DNA of 64,000 nucleotides from CAWGYT01 sp963826795 (GTDB lineage: Bacteria; Planctomycetota; Planctomycetia; Pirellulales; Pirellulaceae), in the NCBI GenBank assembly GCA_963826795.1, contig CAWGYT010000018.1, forward strand, positions 1 to 64,000, given 5' to 3'. Below are positions 55,620-64,000 of the stretch, one piece after another (position 1 is the first letter of the stretch; each line of letters starts with the position of its first letter). Both the position numbers and the translations under genes were made by a program. The notes under the pieces were generated by a model that was not told the DNA's origin, searched no databases, and was given only the letters and a program-made list of their open reading frames with translations.

Positions 55620-56983
55620 ATGGCCAAGACGGTCGCCGAAACAGCAACGGGTACTCTCTGGCAACCTCAGCCCGCTCCCTGGGCCTGGCTGCAAGATCGC
55701 GTCGAAATGGCGTGCCAGGCCAATCCGTTCTTGGCGATGCTGCGGCAGCGGATGCTGGATGAAACCGGCACGCGTCTGATCGACTGGATCGACCACCTCG
55801 CGATTCCAGCGACCGAAGTGGGCGATGCGCGACTGTCGGAACTGGGGTTTGTCGAGGAATCGTCACGCGACACCTGGCTTCATCCAGCCGGAATGTTTCC
55901 GCCGGTGCGGCGCCCGGCGCCCAATGAGGGGTTTCCTTGGAGTGGCACGGGCCTGAAGGTGGAACAGGTCGACGCGTTTCTGGAGGCGCACGGACTGCGG
56001 GCCACCGTCGGCGGCTCGGCCAGCTCGAGCCTGCGTTTCGCCCCGGTCGCGCCCATCCGGTCCACGCCGTGGCGGTGGTCGAACGCCACGGGAACACGAG
56101 CTGGAGCTGCGCGGAGCCGACCACGGAGCAACACGCGATGGCCGCGATGGCCGGCGAACTGTTTGCCGCGCGCCCGCGTCCATTGACCAACGCGAGGGTG
56201 GGTTTCGAGGCGGCGGAAGAACGGTTCGAGCGAGTCGCAGCCGTGCTGGGGCGCAGCTGGGCTTGCGACCTGTTTTTTGCGAGTGAACGCGACTACTGGC
56301 TGCGTCGGAACCGCGCCGCGCGGATTCAACTGGTGCGCCAGGATCGACTCGGACTCGGTTGGGCCAACCACGACCACCACACTTACCGCTGCAGTCGCGA
56401 ATTCTTCGCCCCCTTGATCGCCGTGCTGGAACGAATGGGATTCGTTTGTCGCGAACGGTTTTATGCGGGTGCCGAGGCCGGTTGGGGAGCCCAGGTGTTG
56501 GAGCATCCCGAATGTGGCCTGGTGGTTTTCGCTGATGTCGATCTTTCACCCGGAGAAGTGAGCGGAGATTTCGCCCATCAGGGGCTGTCGCCGCTGGCCG
56601 AACTGGGAACGGTCGGGATCTGGTGCAAGCTGCATGGCGAGGCGTTTCTGCACGCCGGCCTGCATCACTTGGAATGCCAATTCCAGTTCGACGCCGCCCG
56701 GACTCAGCTGGCGGATGCCGGAATCCCAACGATGGCCCCGTTTACCGACTTTCCGTTCTTGCGCCAAGCGTTCACGGAAGGCGAAACATGGCAGGTTTCC
56801 GAGCAGCATCTGCAAGAGCTGGTCGAAGCGAGATGGATTACGGCCTCACAAGCGGCCGAGTTCGCAGCGCATGGAGCTCGCGGTTCCCACTTGGAAATCC
56901 TCGAGCGCAATGACGGCTACAAGGGATTCAATCAAACGGGCATCAGCCAGATCATCGCCCAAACCGACCCGCGCCGGGGGTAA
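55620..56983 (+). CDS. Protein of unknown function, possible VOC-like fold (frameshifted)
   Basis: The first part (from ATG 55620) reads PWAWLQDRVEMACQANPFLAML and ends near ATVGGSASSS. The second frame (to 56983) takes over at about 56015 with PAFRPGRAHPVHAVAVVERHG. Total about 454 residues. Two similar halves seem present: HAVAVVERHGNTSWSCAEPT, and NHDHHTYRCSREFFAPLIAVLERMG with VLEHPECGLVVFADVDLSP, which recall vicinal-oxygen-chelate modules with His/Glu ligands. I cannot name a family. It is divergent from the saccharopine dehydrogenase/ALDH7 operon, so a later step of lysine breakdown (2-oxoadipate) is a possibility only. Confidence 0.6.
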
Positions 56984-57042
56984 GAAATCGCCACAGGAGC
57001 GCACTGCGTCATTTCCCGAGCTGGATCCTGGTTCGGGGGGAA

Positions 57043-58845
57043 CTACAACAGCGTCTCGAGTTCGGTGACCAGACTCTCGAAGTACTGGAGCGCCGTCTTG
57101 ACGGGCTTCGGACTGGCCATGTCCACTCCGGCGGCGCGGAGCAGATCGAGCGGATCTTGGGAACAGCCTTTCTGCAAGAAACCAAGGTAATCCTGCAACT
57201 CGGCCTGCCCGCCCTTCAGCACGCGTTGGCTGAGCGCGATGGCGGCTGACAGACCCGTGGCATATTTGAAGACATAAAAGGCGCGATAGAAGTGAGGGAT
57301 CCGCAGGCATTCCAGAGACAGACACTCATCCAACCGGAAGTCCGGCCCAAAGTACTCTGCTAACAGCTTGCGATAGACATTCTGAAACGCCTCCAGCGTC
57401 AGCGCCTCGCCCGCCTCGCCCATCTCGTGCACAATCTTCTCGAACTCCGCAAACATCGTCTGCCGAAAAATCGTTCCCCGGATGTCGTCAATCTCGCGAT
57501 TAATCAAATAGGCGCGATACCGTGTGTCGTGAGTCCGTTCGAGCAGTGAGTGACTTAACAGCTCTTCATTGAAGGTGCTGGCCACTTCCGCAACGAAAAT
57601 CGTGTAGTCGTAGTACTGGAACGGTTGATGCTTGGCTGAATAAAAGCTGTGCATTGAGTGGCCGGCTTCGTGGGCCAGCGTGAATACATCGTTCAGCACG
57701 GTGGGCTGATAGTTCATGAGGATGTAGGGATCAGCGTCGTAGGAACCACAGCTAAAGGCCCCGCTCTGTTTCCCCGCATTCGGGTACCGATCGCACCAGC
57801 GACCTCTGAGTCCGGTTTCCAGGGTTCCGCAGTAGTCGTCGCCCAACGGAGCAAGGGCCTCGATCACCAGGCTGACGGCTTCGTTCCAGGTGTGCTTTGT
57901 CTCCAGGTCGGACAAAATGGGGACGTAGGTATCGTACTGATGAATCTCGCGCAGCTTCATTTTGCGGCGACGCAGCTCATAATAGCGATGGAGAGCCGGC
58001 AGGTAACGGTGCACGGATGCAATCAGGCCGTCGTAGACCGATTGCGGCAGGTTGTCGGAAAACAGAGCGGCATCCAGCGCACTCTTGTAGCCGCGTGCGC
58101 GTGCGTAATAGATGTCGCGGTGGATCGAGCCCGCGAGAGTTGCGGCCAGCGTGTTTCGATGAGCTTGAAACTGCACGTAGTACTGCGCGAAGGCCTGCTT
58201 GCGGACCTTGCGTTCCGGGGAAACCAGCAGACTCGAGAACGTCGCGTTGGAAAGTTCGACTTGATCCCCGTGCTCGTTTTCGACATTGCCAAACCTCAGA
58301 TCCGCATCCAGCAATTGTCGGAACGCCTTGCCGGCGGCCAGCGACATCTCGGTCTGCATGGCCAGCAGCTGCTCTTCCCGCTTGCTCAACGTGTAGGGCT
58401 TATAGCGCAGGACTCGTTCCAGGACCAGCCGGAAGGGCTGCAGCACCTCGGACTCCATGTACTGCTGCATCGTCTCGGTGGGGATTTCCAGCAACTCGGG
58501 ACGAATAAAACTCGCCGCCTCGGCCGCCCGCGCCGCCACGTTCTGGAATTGAGCCTGCATCGCCTGGTAGGTACTGTTGGTCTGGTCCTCGGTGGTCTTT
58601 AAGAACGCGTAGGCTCCCAGCCGTTCCCCCAGACGATCGAAGTCACAGTCAAACTGCAGACAAGCCGCGATTCGCTCGGGGCTGTCCGCCAGCAGGCCAC
58701 GAAACTCGTCGAATCGCTTGGTATCGCGTTTCAGCTTCCGCAGGTCCTTCTGCCAAGCCTCGTCGCTGGCGTAAAGGCTGCTCAGATCCCAGGCGTCCGC
58801 TTCCTTAACCCGGTCGCGCGGCGGCAATCGTTTGACTTTCCCCAT
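57043..58845 (-). CDS. pepF: Oligoendopeptidase F (M3 family metallopeptidase)
   Basis: A cytoplasmic zinc peptidase that degrades oligopeptides. The 600-residue length and architecture match PepF: N-terminal helical lobe (WQKDLRKLKRDTKRFDEFRGLL), the PYILMNYQPT segment and the catalytic HEAGHSMHSFYS with the HExxH zinc site, followed by AEVASTFNEELL with the third ligand Glu. Start ATG 58845. Apparently monocistronic. Confidence 0.93.
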   Translation of the reverse strand: MGKVKRLPPRDRVKEADAWDLSSLYASDEAWQKDLRKLKRDTKRFDEFRGLLADSPERIAACLQFDCDFDRLGERLGAYAFLKTTEDQTNSTYQAMQAQFQNVAARAAEAASFIRPELLEIPTETMQQYMESEVLQPFRLVLERVLRYKPYTLSKREEQLLAMQTEMSLAAGKAFRQLLDADLRFGNVENEHGDQVELSNATFSSLLVSPERKVRKQAFAQYYVQFQAHRNTLAATLAGSIHRDIYYARARGYKSALDAALFSDNLPQSVYDGLIASVHRYLPALHRYYELRRRKMKLREIHQYDTYVPILSDLETKHTWNEAVSLVIEALAPLGDDYCGTLETGLRGRWCDRYPNAGKQSGAFSCGSYDADPYILMNYQPTVLNDVFTLAHEAGHSMHSFYSAKHQPFQYYDYTIFVAEVASTFNEELLSHSLLERTHDTRYRAYLINREIDDIRGTIFRQTMFAEFEKIVHEMGEAGEALTLEAFQNVYRKLLAEYFGPDFRLDECLSLECLRIPHFYRAFYVFKYATGLSAAIALSQRVLKGGQAELQDYLGFLQKGCSQDPLDLLRAAGVDMASPKPVKTALQYFESLVTELETLL

Positions 58846-59285
58846 CAGTGACTCACTTCCCCTCGAACGGCGATTCGCCCCCTCGTGTCATGACCGATGC
58901 CAATCGATTGAAAAGATATCAAAACCAAACCTGACCCACGAGTCCTGCGGTGACGCCTCGCAACCCGGCCCCGCGCGACCCAGACCCATTCAACCCAGAT
59001 CCCTCATTTTCAAGAACGGTTACATCCGCGATCCGATCGCAAGAGTTTTGCAAAATCCGTTGCGTCACCCCCGCGAAGGGGTGTCCGACGAAGATCGAGA
59101 TCGGTACATTCAAAGTGAGCGATGCGACGGCATGGAAACACGCAGTCTGACCGGGAACGCCTCCGCTGTGCACGCAGTCCCGCCTGGCTTCCGGTACACG
59201 TCGCCGACGGAGTCGGATCCGTCCTCCGACTGGATGGAGCTCCTATTTCAACCCACACGTCGTTTTAGAAGTTGTAAACCGCTCT
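58846..59285. other. Gene-free stretch between pepF and the TANGO2-like gene
   Basis: About 440 bp with divergent promoters expected at each end. No coding frame with domain character, no tRNA, and none of the window's repeat families. Confidence 0.35.
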
Positions 59286-60059
59286 ATGTGTCTCTTGGCA
59301 ATTCAATATAAGTTGGTTCCCGAATCCCCCATCTTAGTGGCGGCGAATCGGGAGGAGTTCTACGAGCGTCCGTCGCAGCCGCCGTCAATTCAATCGGGTA
59401 AGCCCCGGGTGCTTTGCGGTTCGGATATGCAGGCCGGTGGGACATGGTTGGGGGTCAACCAACACGGCCTGATCGTCGCGACGGCGAATCGTCGTCGGAC
59501 CGTCCCGACGTTCCCGTCACGATCGCGGGGCGTGCTGTGCCGCGAACTGCTCAAGGCGGACTCGGCGGTTCAGGCACGGGACATGGCGATGGAGGAACTG
59601 TCAACTGGCAAGTATGACGGCGCGAACTTCATTTGCGTGGACCCGGAGAGTGGCTGGGTCGTGCACAGTGCCGACGACTTGGACGCGGTCGAGATGCACG
59701 AGGGACTGAACATTATTGCCAATGGCGACCTGAATGACGCCCGGGACGAGCGGGTCGAGATGGCCCGGCGGCTGCTGACGCTCCACACGCTCGATTCCCC
59801 CGTGAAGTTTCTGGCGGTTGCGAGCAAGGTTTTCGCCCGACCTCCGTCGCCTCCGGGACGCCCCAGCATCGTGGTGCGGGGATCGGATCGCGGCACCGTC
59901 AGTTCGACGTTGATTGCATTGGGCAAAAAACCTCGCGACGCAATTTACCAATACTCGGTCGGGGCTCCCGATCGGTCGCGTTACGAAGATTTCTCGCCGA
60001 TGCTTCGGGACATCCTGAGCCGCGGCTTGCGCGAGGCGAAGACGAAGGCGAAGACGTAG
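59286..60059 (+). CDS. NRDE/TANGO2-like protein
   Basis: A 257-residue member of the Ntn-hydrolase-like TANGO2 family (DUF833). The N-terminal Cys follows Met in MCLLAIQYK, and the motif AANREEFYERP stands for the family's NRDE (here NREE). GGTWLGVNQHGLIVATANRR is also typical. Bacterial members have no settled role; heme handling has been proposed for eukaryotic homologues. Start ATG 59286 is fixed by the N-terminal Cys. Its 3' end is 10 bp from a convergent gene. Confidence 0.88.
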   Translation: MCLLAIQYKLVPESPILVAANREEFYERPSQPPSIQSGKPRVLCGSDMQAGGTWLGVNQHGLIVATANRRRTVPTFPSRSRGVLCRELLKADSAVQARDMAMEELSTGKYDGANFICVDPESGWVVHSADDLDAVEMHEGLNIIANGDLNDARDERVEMARRLLTLHTLDSPVKFLAVASKVFARPPSPPGRPSIVVRGSDRGTVSSTLIALGKKPRDAIYQYSVGAPDRSRYEDFSPMLRDILSRGLREAKTKAKT

Positions 60060-60069
60060 CACGTCGGGA

Positions 60070-60735
60070 TCAGGCAACGGCACGGTACAACCGTGAGTTG
60101 CCAAGTTTCCCAACCTGCGCCACCGCGCCGGTCTCGCGAAGGCTGTACGCGATGGCGCGGGCCGCGCTGCGGTCGACGACCAGCAACTCAGCTAAATGGC
60201 GGGTGTGGAACGGACAGGGTAGCGAATCGGGCAGGACCTGAAGCAGATCGCGGGCCGCCCGAAACTGATAGACACCGTCGATGCCCACCAGCTTTTGGTC
60301 TTCCACCTGATGATCCCGTGGTCGGCGCCAACGTCGGCGGCCGTGGCCCGGGAATCGCCACTCTTCCACGCTCACCAACGGCACCTCAAGTGTCAAGTTG
60401 GGATGGGGAAAGACGCGACAGAAATAGACCATCTCTTGGAAAATATCCAGTATCGACCCGCGTTTGGGACTCAGTCGCCGGTCGACGACGCGACGCCCCT
60501 TGCCGGCTCGCTTGATCAGCCGCTTTTGCCTCACGATCGGCTTGACCACGCGGACTTGATGACGTTTCAGCAGAACCGCGACCTTCGTGCGAATGGCTGC
60601 CAGCGAGCCATGCTGAATCTCGATCAGTTCGTCTCCGCGGACGACGTCGATCCGATAGCGTCCCAGCTTCACCTCCGTTTGCGCGGTCAAGTCCGCGTAG
60701 TGTTCCTTCAGCTGGCGATGTAGCGACGTTTCCAT
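60070..60735 (-). CDS. PD-(D/E)XK nuclease-like protein with C-terminal helical domain
   Basis: A 221-residue protein. The N-terminal 75 residues follow the PD-(D/E)XK pattern: conserved Glu in METSLHRQLKEHY, Asp in GRYRIDVV and ELIEIQ (Glu-x-Gln in place of Glu-x-Lys), then a helix SLAAIRTKVAVLLKRHQVR. The middle is very basic (KRLIKRAGKGRRVVDRRLSPKRG), and the C-terminal part (RHLAELLVVDRSAARAIAYSLRETGAV) resembles a winged helix. The combination suggests a DNA- or RNA-binding nuclease or an inactive relative. Start ATG 60735. Not recognised as a named family. Confidence 0.6.
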   Translation of the reverse strand: METSLHRQLKEHYADLTAQTEVKLGRYRIDVVRGDELIEIQHGSLAAIRTKVAVLLKRHQVRVVKPIVRQKRLIKRAGKGRRVVDRRLSPKRGSILDIFQEMVYFCRVFPHPNLTLEVPLVSVEEWRFPGHGRRRWRRPRDHQVEDQKLVGIDGVYQFRAARDLLQVLPDSLPCPFHTRHLAELLVVDRSAARAIAYSLRETGAVAQVGKLGNSRLYRAVA

Positions 60736-60850
60736 CCGCAGTTCTCTAGGAACGGAGGGGCGTGTTCAGTCGACATTCGACATGTTACGCTGGCGAGGCG
60801 AGTTGAGAGTTCGTGTCCTGTTCCCTGGTTCCGACTGGCAGTCGAGTGCA

Positions 60851-61402
60851 ATGCAGTACGATCGCGAGGCACTGATCGCGTTGATTCGCGCTCAGGCATT
60901 GGAGTTCGGCGACTTTACATTGGCGTCGGGCAAGCGCGCCAGCTTCTACCTGGATTGTCGCAAAGTGACGTTGGATTCGCGCGGAGCAAACCTGATTGGC
61001 GCGGGGATGCTGGAGCTGATGGCCGACGATTACCCGGACGCGGTGGGGGGCATGGCCATCGGAGCGGATCCCATTACGGGCGCCATTTTGACGCTGGCGG
61101 GCCAAACCGAGCGACCGCTGCGGGGTTTCATCGTTCGCAAGGAGGCGAAACAGCATGGCAAGGGTCAAGCGGTGGAGGGACCGGTTCGAGCGGGCGATCG
61201 GGTCCTCGTGGTGGAGGACGTGATTACGACGGGCGGTAGTGCCTTGCGCGCCATCGAGCAGGCGCGGGCCGCGGGACTGCAGGTCGAGGGCGTGTTGGGG
61301 ATCATCGATCGACAAGCGGGCGGTGCCGCCGCGTTTGCGGCTCTGGGCGTCCCCCTGCGATCGTTGCTCACGATTTCCGATCTGGGCATTCAGCCCGATT
61401 GA
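60851..61402 (+). CDS. pyrE: Orotate phosphoribosyltransferase
   Basis: Joins orotate to PRPP in pyrimidine synthesis. The 183-residue product matches PyrE: FTLASGKRASFYLDCR at the start, GGMAIGADPITGA, RKEAKQHGKG flexible loop and the PRPP-binding VLVVEDVITTGGS. ATG 60851 is set by homology; the frame to 60782 is longer but unsupported. It stands alone, and a MITE copy (61499-61634) lies about 100 bp behind it. Confidence 0.93.
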   Translation: MQYDREALIALIRAQALEFGDFTLASGKRASFYLDCRKVTLDSRGANLIGAGMLELMADDYPDAVGGMAIGADPITGAILTLAGQTERPLRGFIVRKEAKQHGKGQAVEGPVRAGDRVLVVEDVITTGGSALRAIEQARAAGLQVEGVLGIIDRQAGGAAAFAALGVPLRSLLTISDLGIQPD

Positions 61403-61498
61403 GCGGACGCGGCAGTCCGCCCGATGGGTTGAGAAAAGGGACGTCGCGGGGGCGAGGCTCCCGTCGCATCGACCCCGACTTTTGCCTGAAGCACAGCC

Positions 61499-61634
61499 CT
61501 AGTGCTTTGTCACAGCTTGATTTTGGGGTGCCTGGGGTCGAACGAAGTGAGCCCCCAGACCGCAATTTTCCGGGGGCTCACTTCGTTCGACCCCGGCCAC
61601 CCGACCCTTAATTTCAGCTGTGACAAAGCCCTAG
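61499..61634 (-). mobile_element. CTAG-bounded palindromic MITE, copy 2
   Basis: Inverted relative to copy 1 at 12035-12171 and nearly identical to it (about five mismatches by eye over 128 bp). CTAG is at both ends, with the inverted repeats TGCTTTGTCACAGCT and AGCTGTGACAAAGCC. The right CTAG (61631-61634) supplies the TAG stop codon of the L,D-transpeptidase gene. The long hairpin could serve as a terminator for both convergent genes. Confidence 0.85.
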
Positions 61635-62895
61635 CGCACGTTCACGCGGGCTCCGATCGTGAGGATCGCCGCCAAATCTTCGGCGTCTTGTTCACTCACG
61701 GCAATGCAGCCTTCGGGATGGCCCGTATCGACGTGGATCCCGACATGATGTGCGGCGGTGACTTGATCACCCCGGAGTCCAATCCAGTGAGATCCGTACG
61801 GGTTCTCGGGATCATCGGGTCGGATGCGATTGCCGGTCCGGGTACTGAAGAATTCTCGTCCCGGCTCGATGGCGATAATTTCGAACGACTTTTCACCCTC
61901 CGGCAGTTCAGGCCCCAAGCGAGCGGCAAAGCGACCGGCGTAATAGCGCCCAGAAACAGGGTTAGCTCGCCCAGTTGGCGATCCACTTCGACTCGGAAAG
62001 GACCCCGCAGAACCTTCAGCGACTCGCCGGGATACAGCTGGTAGGGCGCCTCGACCCCATTGATCCTGCGCAAGAACTCGCTGGAAACACTGTATTGTCG
62101 CGCGATGTTCTCCAACGTCTCGCCCTCTTGGACGACGTGCGCCGGCTCCAGAAAACTGTCGCGGGAATAAAGCACGGTACCGGCCAGCTGGTCCAGCAGC
62201 TGGCGATAACGCCGGCGTTGGGTCTCCGTGAAGGACGGCTCGCCGTACCAGGCCGAGAGCGTCAAGAGGGCGTTGCCCAGCTGCCCGTTGGCCAGGTCCG
62301 CCTGGGCCGACTGCCACGAGGCTTGGAAGCCCGAGTCGGTCGGGGAGGTTGCTTCCGAGGCCGGGTCGCTGCTCTGGGGTGGATTCAACGCACCATAGGG
62401 TGGCAGCGCCGGGGCTTGCGTGCTGGGATAATCACCGCCCCGATCGTCGGGGACGGCAGCGACGCCGTAGTAGCTGCCGGATTCGTCTCCGGAGTCGCCC
62501 GCCTCGGGGGATTCGTCGAGCGGCCGATCGCCCTGCAAATGGGAGTTGTCGACCGAGCCGTAAGGGTAAGGGGTTGGGGCCAGCGAGGGGGGCGGGTAGG
62601 ACGCATCCGTCGCCGGATCCATCGCCTCACCACGCTGCTCGCGATAACCGCCGTCATCAACCGGGGGAGGGGCAAAGGACGCACGCTCGTCGGAGGCACC
62701 CGCGGCGGGCGGAATCTCGACGGAGACGGGCACTTCCGATCCAATGCCCGGGGTCGTCACGTCGGGAGCCGTCCAGGCGTCGACCGCCGCCAGCTCGTCG
62801 AGCTCATCGGGCGCCGGGCTGCTCAACACAACGTAAGCCCCGTAGCCGACGGCCAAAAGCGTCATGGTGACAATTGCATTTTTGACGGAGTTCAC
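61631..62895 (-). CDS. LysM-L,D-transpeptidase (YkuD domain; frameshifted)
   Basis: A peptidoglycan cross-linking enzyme anchored by an N-terminal helix (NAIVTMTLLAVGYGAYVVL). A long Pro/Ser/Asp-rich linker is followed by a LysM motif (HVVQEGETLENIARQYSVSSEFLRRINGV) and the start of the catalytic domain, FRVEVDRQLGELTLFLG. The frame is then lost near 61970, and the second frame (61631-62317) supplies RYYAGRFAARLG, the active-site region HVGIHVDTGHPEGCIAVS with catalytic Cys, and NVR before the stop. The TAG stop lies in the terminal CTAG of the MITE. About 420 residues when joined. Confidence 0.85.
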
Positions 62896-63051
62896 CTTCG
62901 TCCTCCTTGACGAACTGAAAATCGATCAGAGATCCGCTTGGGAAGCGAGCGTCGGGGTTGGGGGCAAGCCACCGAGGCCCGCGGACGGGTGCGGATGCTT
63001 GCGACCTGGTTTGGGTTGTACGATGATGCCCTCGGGAGGAACCACAATCTG

Positions 63052-63303
63052 ATGTCTTGGACGAATCACTCGCGGCCACTGCATGACGACGAGTATCCGG
63101 AGCCGGACGAGGAAAACGACGACGCCGTCATTCCCTGTCCGGAATGCGGCCAGCTGGTGTATGAAGAAGCCCTTCAGTGCCCCGCTTGCTCCGCCTATCT
63201 GACTCAGTCGACCAGTCCCTGGTCGGGTCGAGCTACCTGGTGGATTGCGTTGGGACTGCTGGGCATCCTCGGAACCCTCTGGGCCCTGCTTGGTCTCTCC
63301 TGA
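63052..63303 (+). CDS. Small zinc-ribbon membrane protein
   Basis: An 83-residue protein. Acidic N-terminus, then CPECGQLVYEEALQCPAC, a double CxxC zinc ribbon, and a C-terminal membrane helix (TWWIALGLLGILGTLWALLGLS). ATG 63052 follows GGGAGGA at 63034. This zinc-ribbon plus one helix layout occurs in many short planctomycete proteins of unknown function. Divergent from the transpeptidase gene. Confidence 0.65.
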   Translation: MSWTNHSRPLHDDEYPEPDEENDDAVIPCPECGQLVYEEALQCPACSAYLTQSTSPWSGRATWWIALGLLGILGTLWALLGLS

Positions 63304-63506
63304 TGACTTCGGACTCCGGCGCAAACACACTCTCACGCCGTCACGGGGTTCGACCCCGCCACGTGTCGCCCCGACAACTCACCGGGGCGCCCTGGGTCGG
63401 GATGATACGGGAAGTCGCCGCGCGAGACCAGCTCAGTTCGACAACTTTTTCGGCGTCGCGGGTTGGGAAAAGGGGTCCCAAGATCAAGCGGTCACACCGC
63501 GCGAGA
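63304..63506. other. Intergenic stretch with a GGGAAAAGGGGTC remnant
   Basis: About 200 bp. GGTTGGGAAAAGGGGTCCCAAG at about 63461-63483 is a degenerate copy of the GGGGTCAGG repeat core, followed by AAGCGGTCACACCGC. No gene seen. Confidence 0.45.
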
Positions 63507-64000
63507 TTACGACCCGGTCGATTTGTGAAAGGCCTCGGTCAGCCGCTGGGTGATCGGACCTGGGCGACCGCTGCCGATCACGCGGCTATCCACCTTGACG
63601 ACCGGCACGACCTCCGCCGCGCTCCCGGTCAAGAAACACTCATCGGCGATATAGACGTCGTGTTTGGTCAGGGTCGTCTCGCGAACCGGGATCGCCTCAG
63701 CCAGGGCCAGATCGATCACCGCCTGTCGCGTGATCCCCTCGAGGATGCCGGCGTCGATCGACGGGGTGTAGAGCGTGCCGCCGCGGACCAGGAAGATATT
63801 GTCGCCCGTGCACTCGGCGACCTCGCCCTTATGGTTCAACATCAGGGCCTCGACGCAACCTGCCTGAGCTCCTTCGATCTTGGCCAGGATGTTGTTCAGG
63901 TAGTTCAGCGATTTGATCCGCGGACTGAGTGCCGCCGGGTGATTCCGAATCGTGCTGACCGTAATGATCTCGAGTCCTCGTTCGTAGAACTCGACGGGAT
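63507..64000 (-). CDS. ilvE: Branched-chain amino acid aminotransferase (3' part, gene runs out of window)
   Basis: PLP-dependent transfer of amino groups to branched-chain 2-oxo acids. Only the C-terminal portion is present: SPRIKSLNYLNNILAKIEG with the PLP-Lys, EVAECTGDNIFLVRGGTLYTP, GITRQAVIDLA and CFLTGSAAEVVPV. The frame is open to the window end; an internal ATG at 63842 is not the start. Fold-type IV aminotransferase motifs are all in place. Confidence 0.9.
   Translation of the reverse strand, partial: PVEFYERGLEIITVSTIRNHPAALSPRIKSLNYLNNILAKIEGAQAGCVEALMLNHKGEVAECTGDNIFLVRGGTLYTPSIDAGILEGITRQAVIDLALAEAIPVRETTLTKHDVYIADECFLTGSAAEVVPVVKVDSRVIGSGRPGPITQRLTEAFHKSTGS

Overview
The window is chromosomal DNA of a high-GC bacterium, most likely a member of the Planctomycetota close to Pirellulales. 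The evidence is the mix of gene families: an ECF sigma factor overlapping a Ser/Thr kinase that has DFN in place of DFG, a secreted PQQ-propeller protein with EF-hands, several exported proteins of no recognisable family, a free-standing IF-1, TIM-barrel sugar-phosphate isomerases, and many palindromic dispersed repeats in short intergenic gaps. This is inference from family content; no rRNA is present.

Layout. 1-2.6 kb is an accessory patch: a REP-associated tyrosine transposase (RAYT) lies between duplicated modules that carry inverted copies of one 25-bp motif, followed by a decayed tyrosine recombinase that ends 13 bp from the 3' end of tRNA-Lys(CTT). 2.9-8.4 kb holds the PQQ/EF-hand protein, a GAF-sigma54 activator divergent from fabI, and a Nudix hydrolase. 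8.6-11.8 kb has a secreted HExxH protein whose C-terminus is built from intergenic repeats, converging on a plsC-cdsA pair. 12-18.8 kb is a polysaccharide locus: glycosyltransferase, flippase and NodB deacetylase on the minus strand, O-antigen-ligase-like protein and acyltransferase on the plus strand. 18.8-29.6 kb mixes a c-type cytochrome, methyltransferases (including an orphan DNA methylase), ferredoxin, lysA, infA and a Cys/Met PLP enzyme. 29.8-32.7 kb is the sigma/kinase pair. 33-41.4 kb has a WYL-type regulator, a LarA-like protein, a 1200-residue AsmA-like protein, an EEP phosphatase and an exported unknown.

41.9-46.0 kb is a compact operon for a tungsten-type aldehyde:ferredoxin oxidoreductase: polyferredoxin, AOR, FAD oxidoreductase and a MoaD/ThiS-like carrier. 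46-52.7 kb has an antiporter, MsrB, an NHL-type propeller, a sugar isomerase and an exported unknown. 52.7-57 kb holds a saccharopine dehydrogenase/ALDH7 pair (lysine catabolism) and an unrecognised divergent gene. 57-64 kb has oligoendopeptidase F, a TANGO2-like protein, a PD-(D/E)XK-like protein, pyrE, an L,D-transpeptidase, a zinc-ribbon protein and the 3' part of ilvE.

Two window-wide patterns stand out. A family of CTAG-bounded palindromic MITEs sits repeatedly on TAG stop codons. About twelve otherwise well-conserved genes are each broken by one or two small frameshifts, which suggests uncorrected indel errors in the assembly at least as much as real gene decay.
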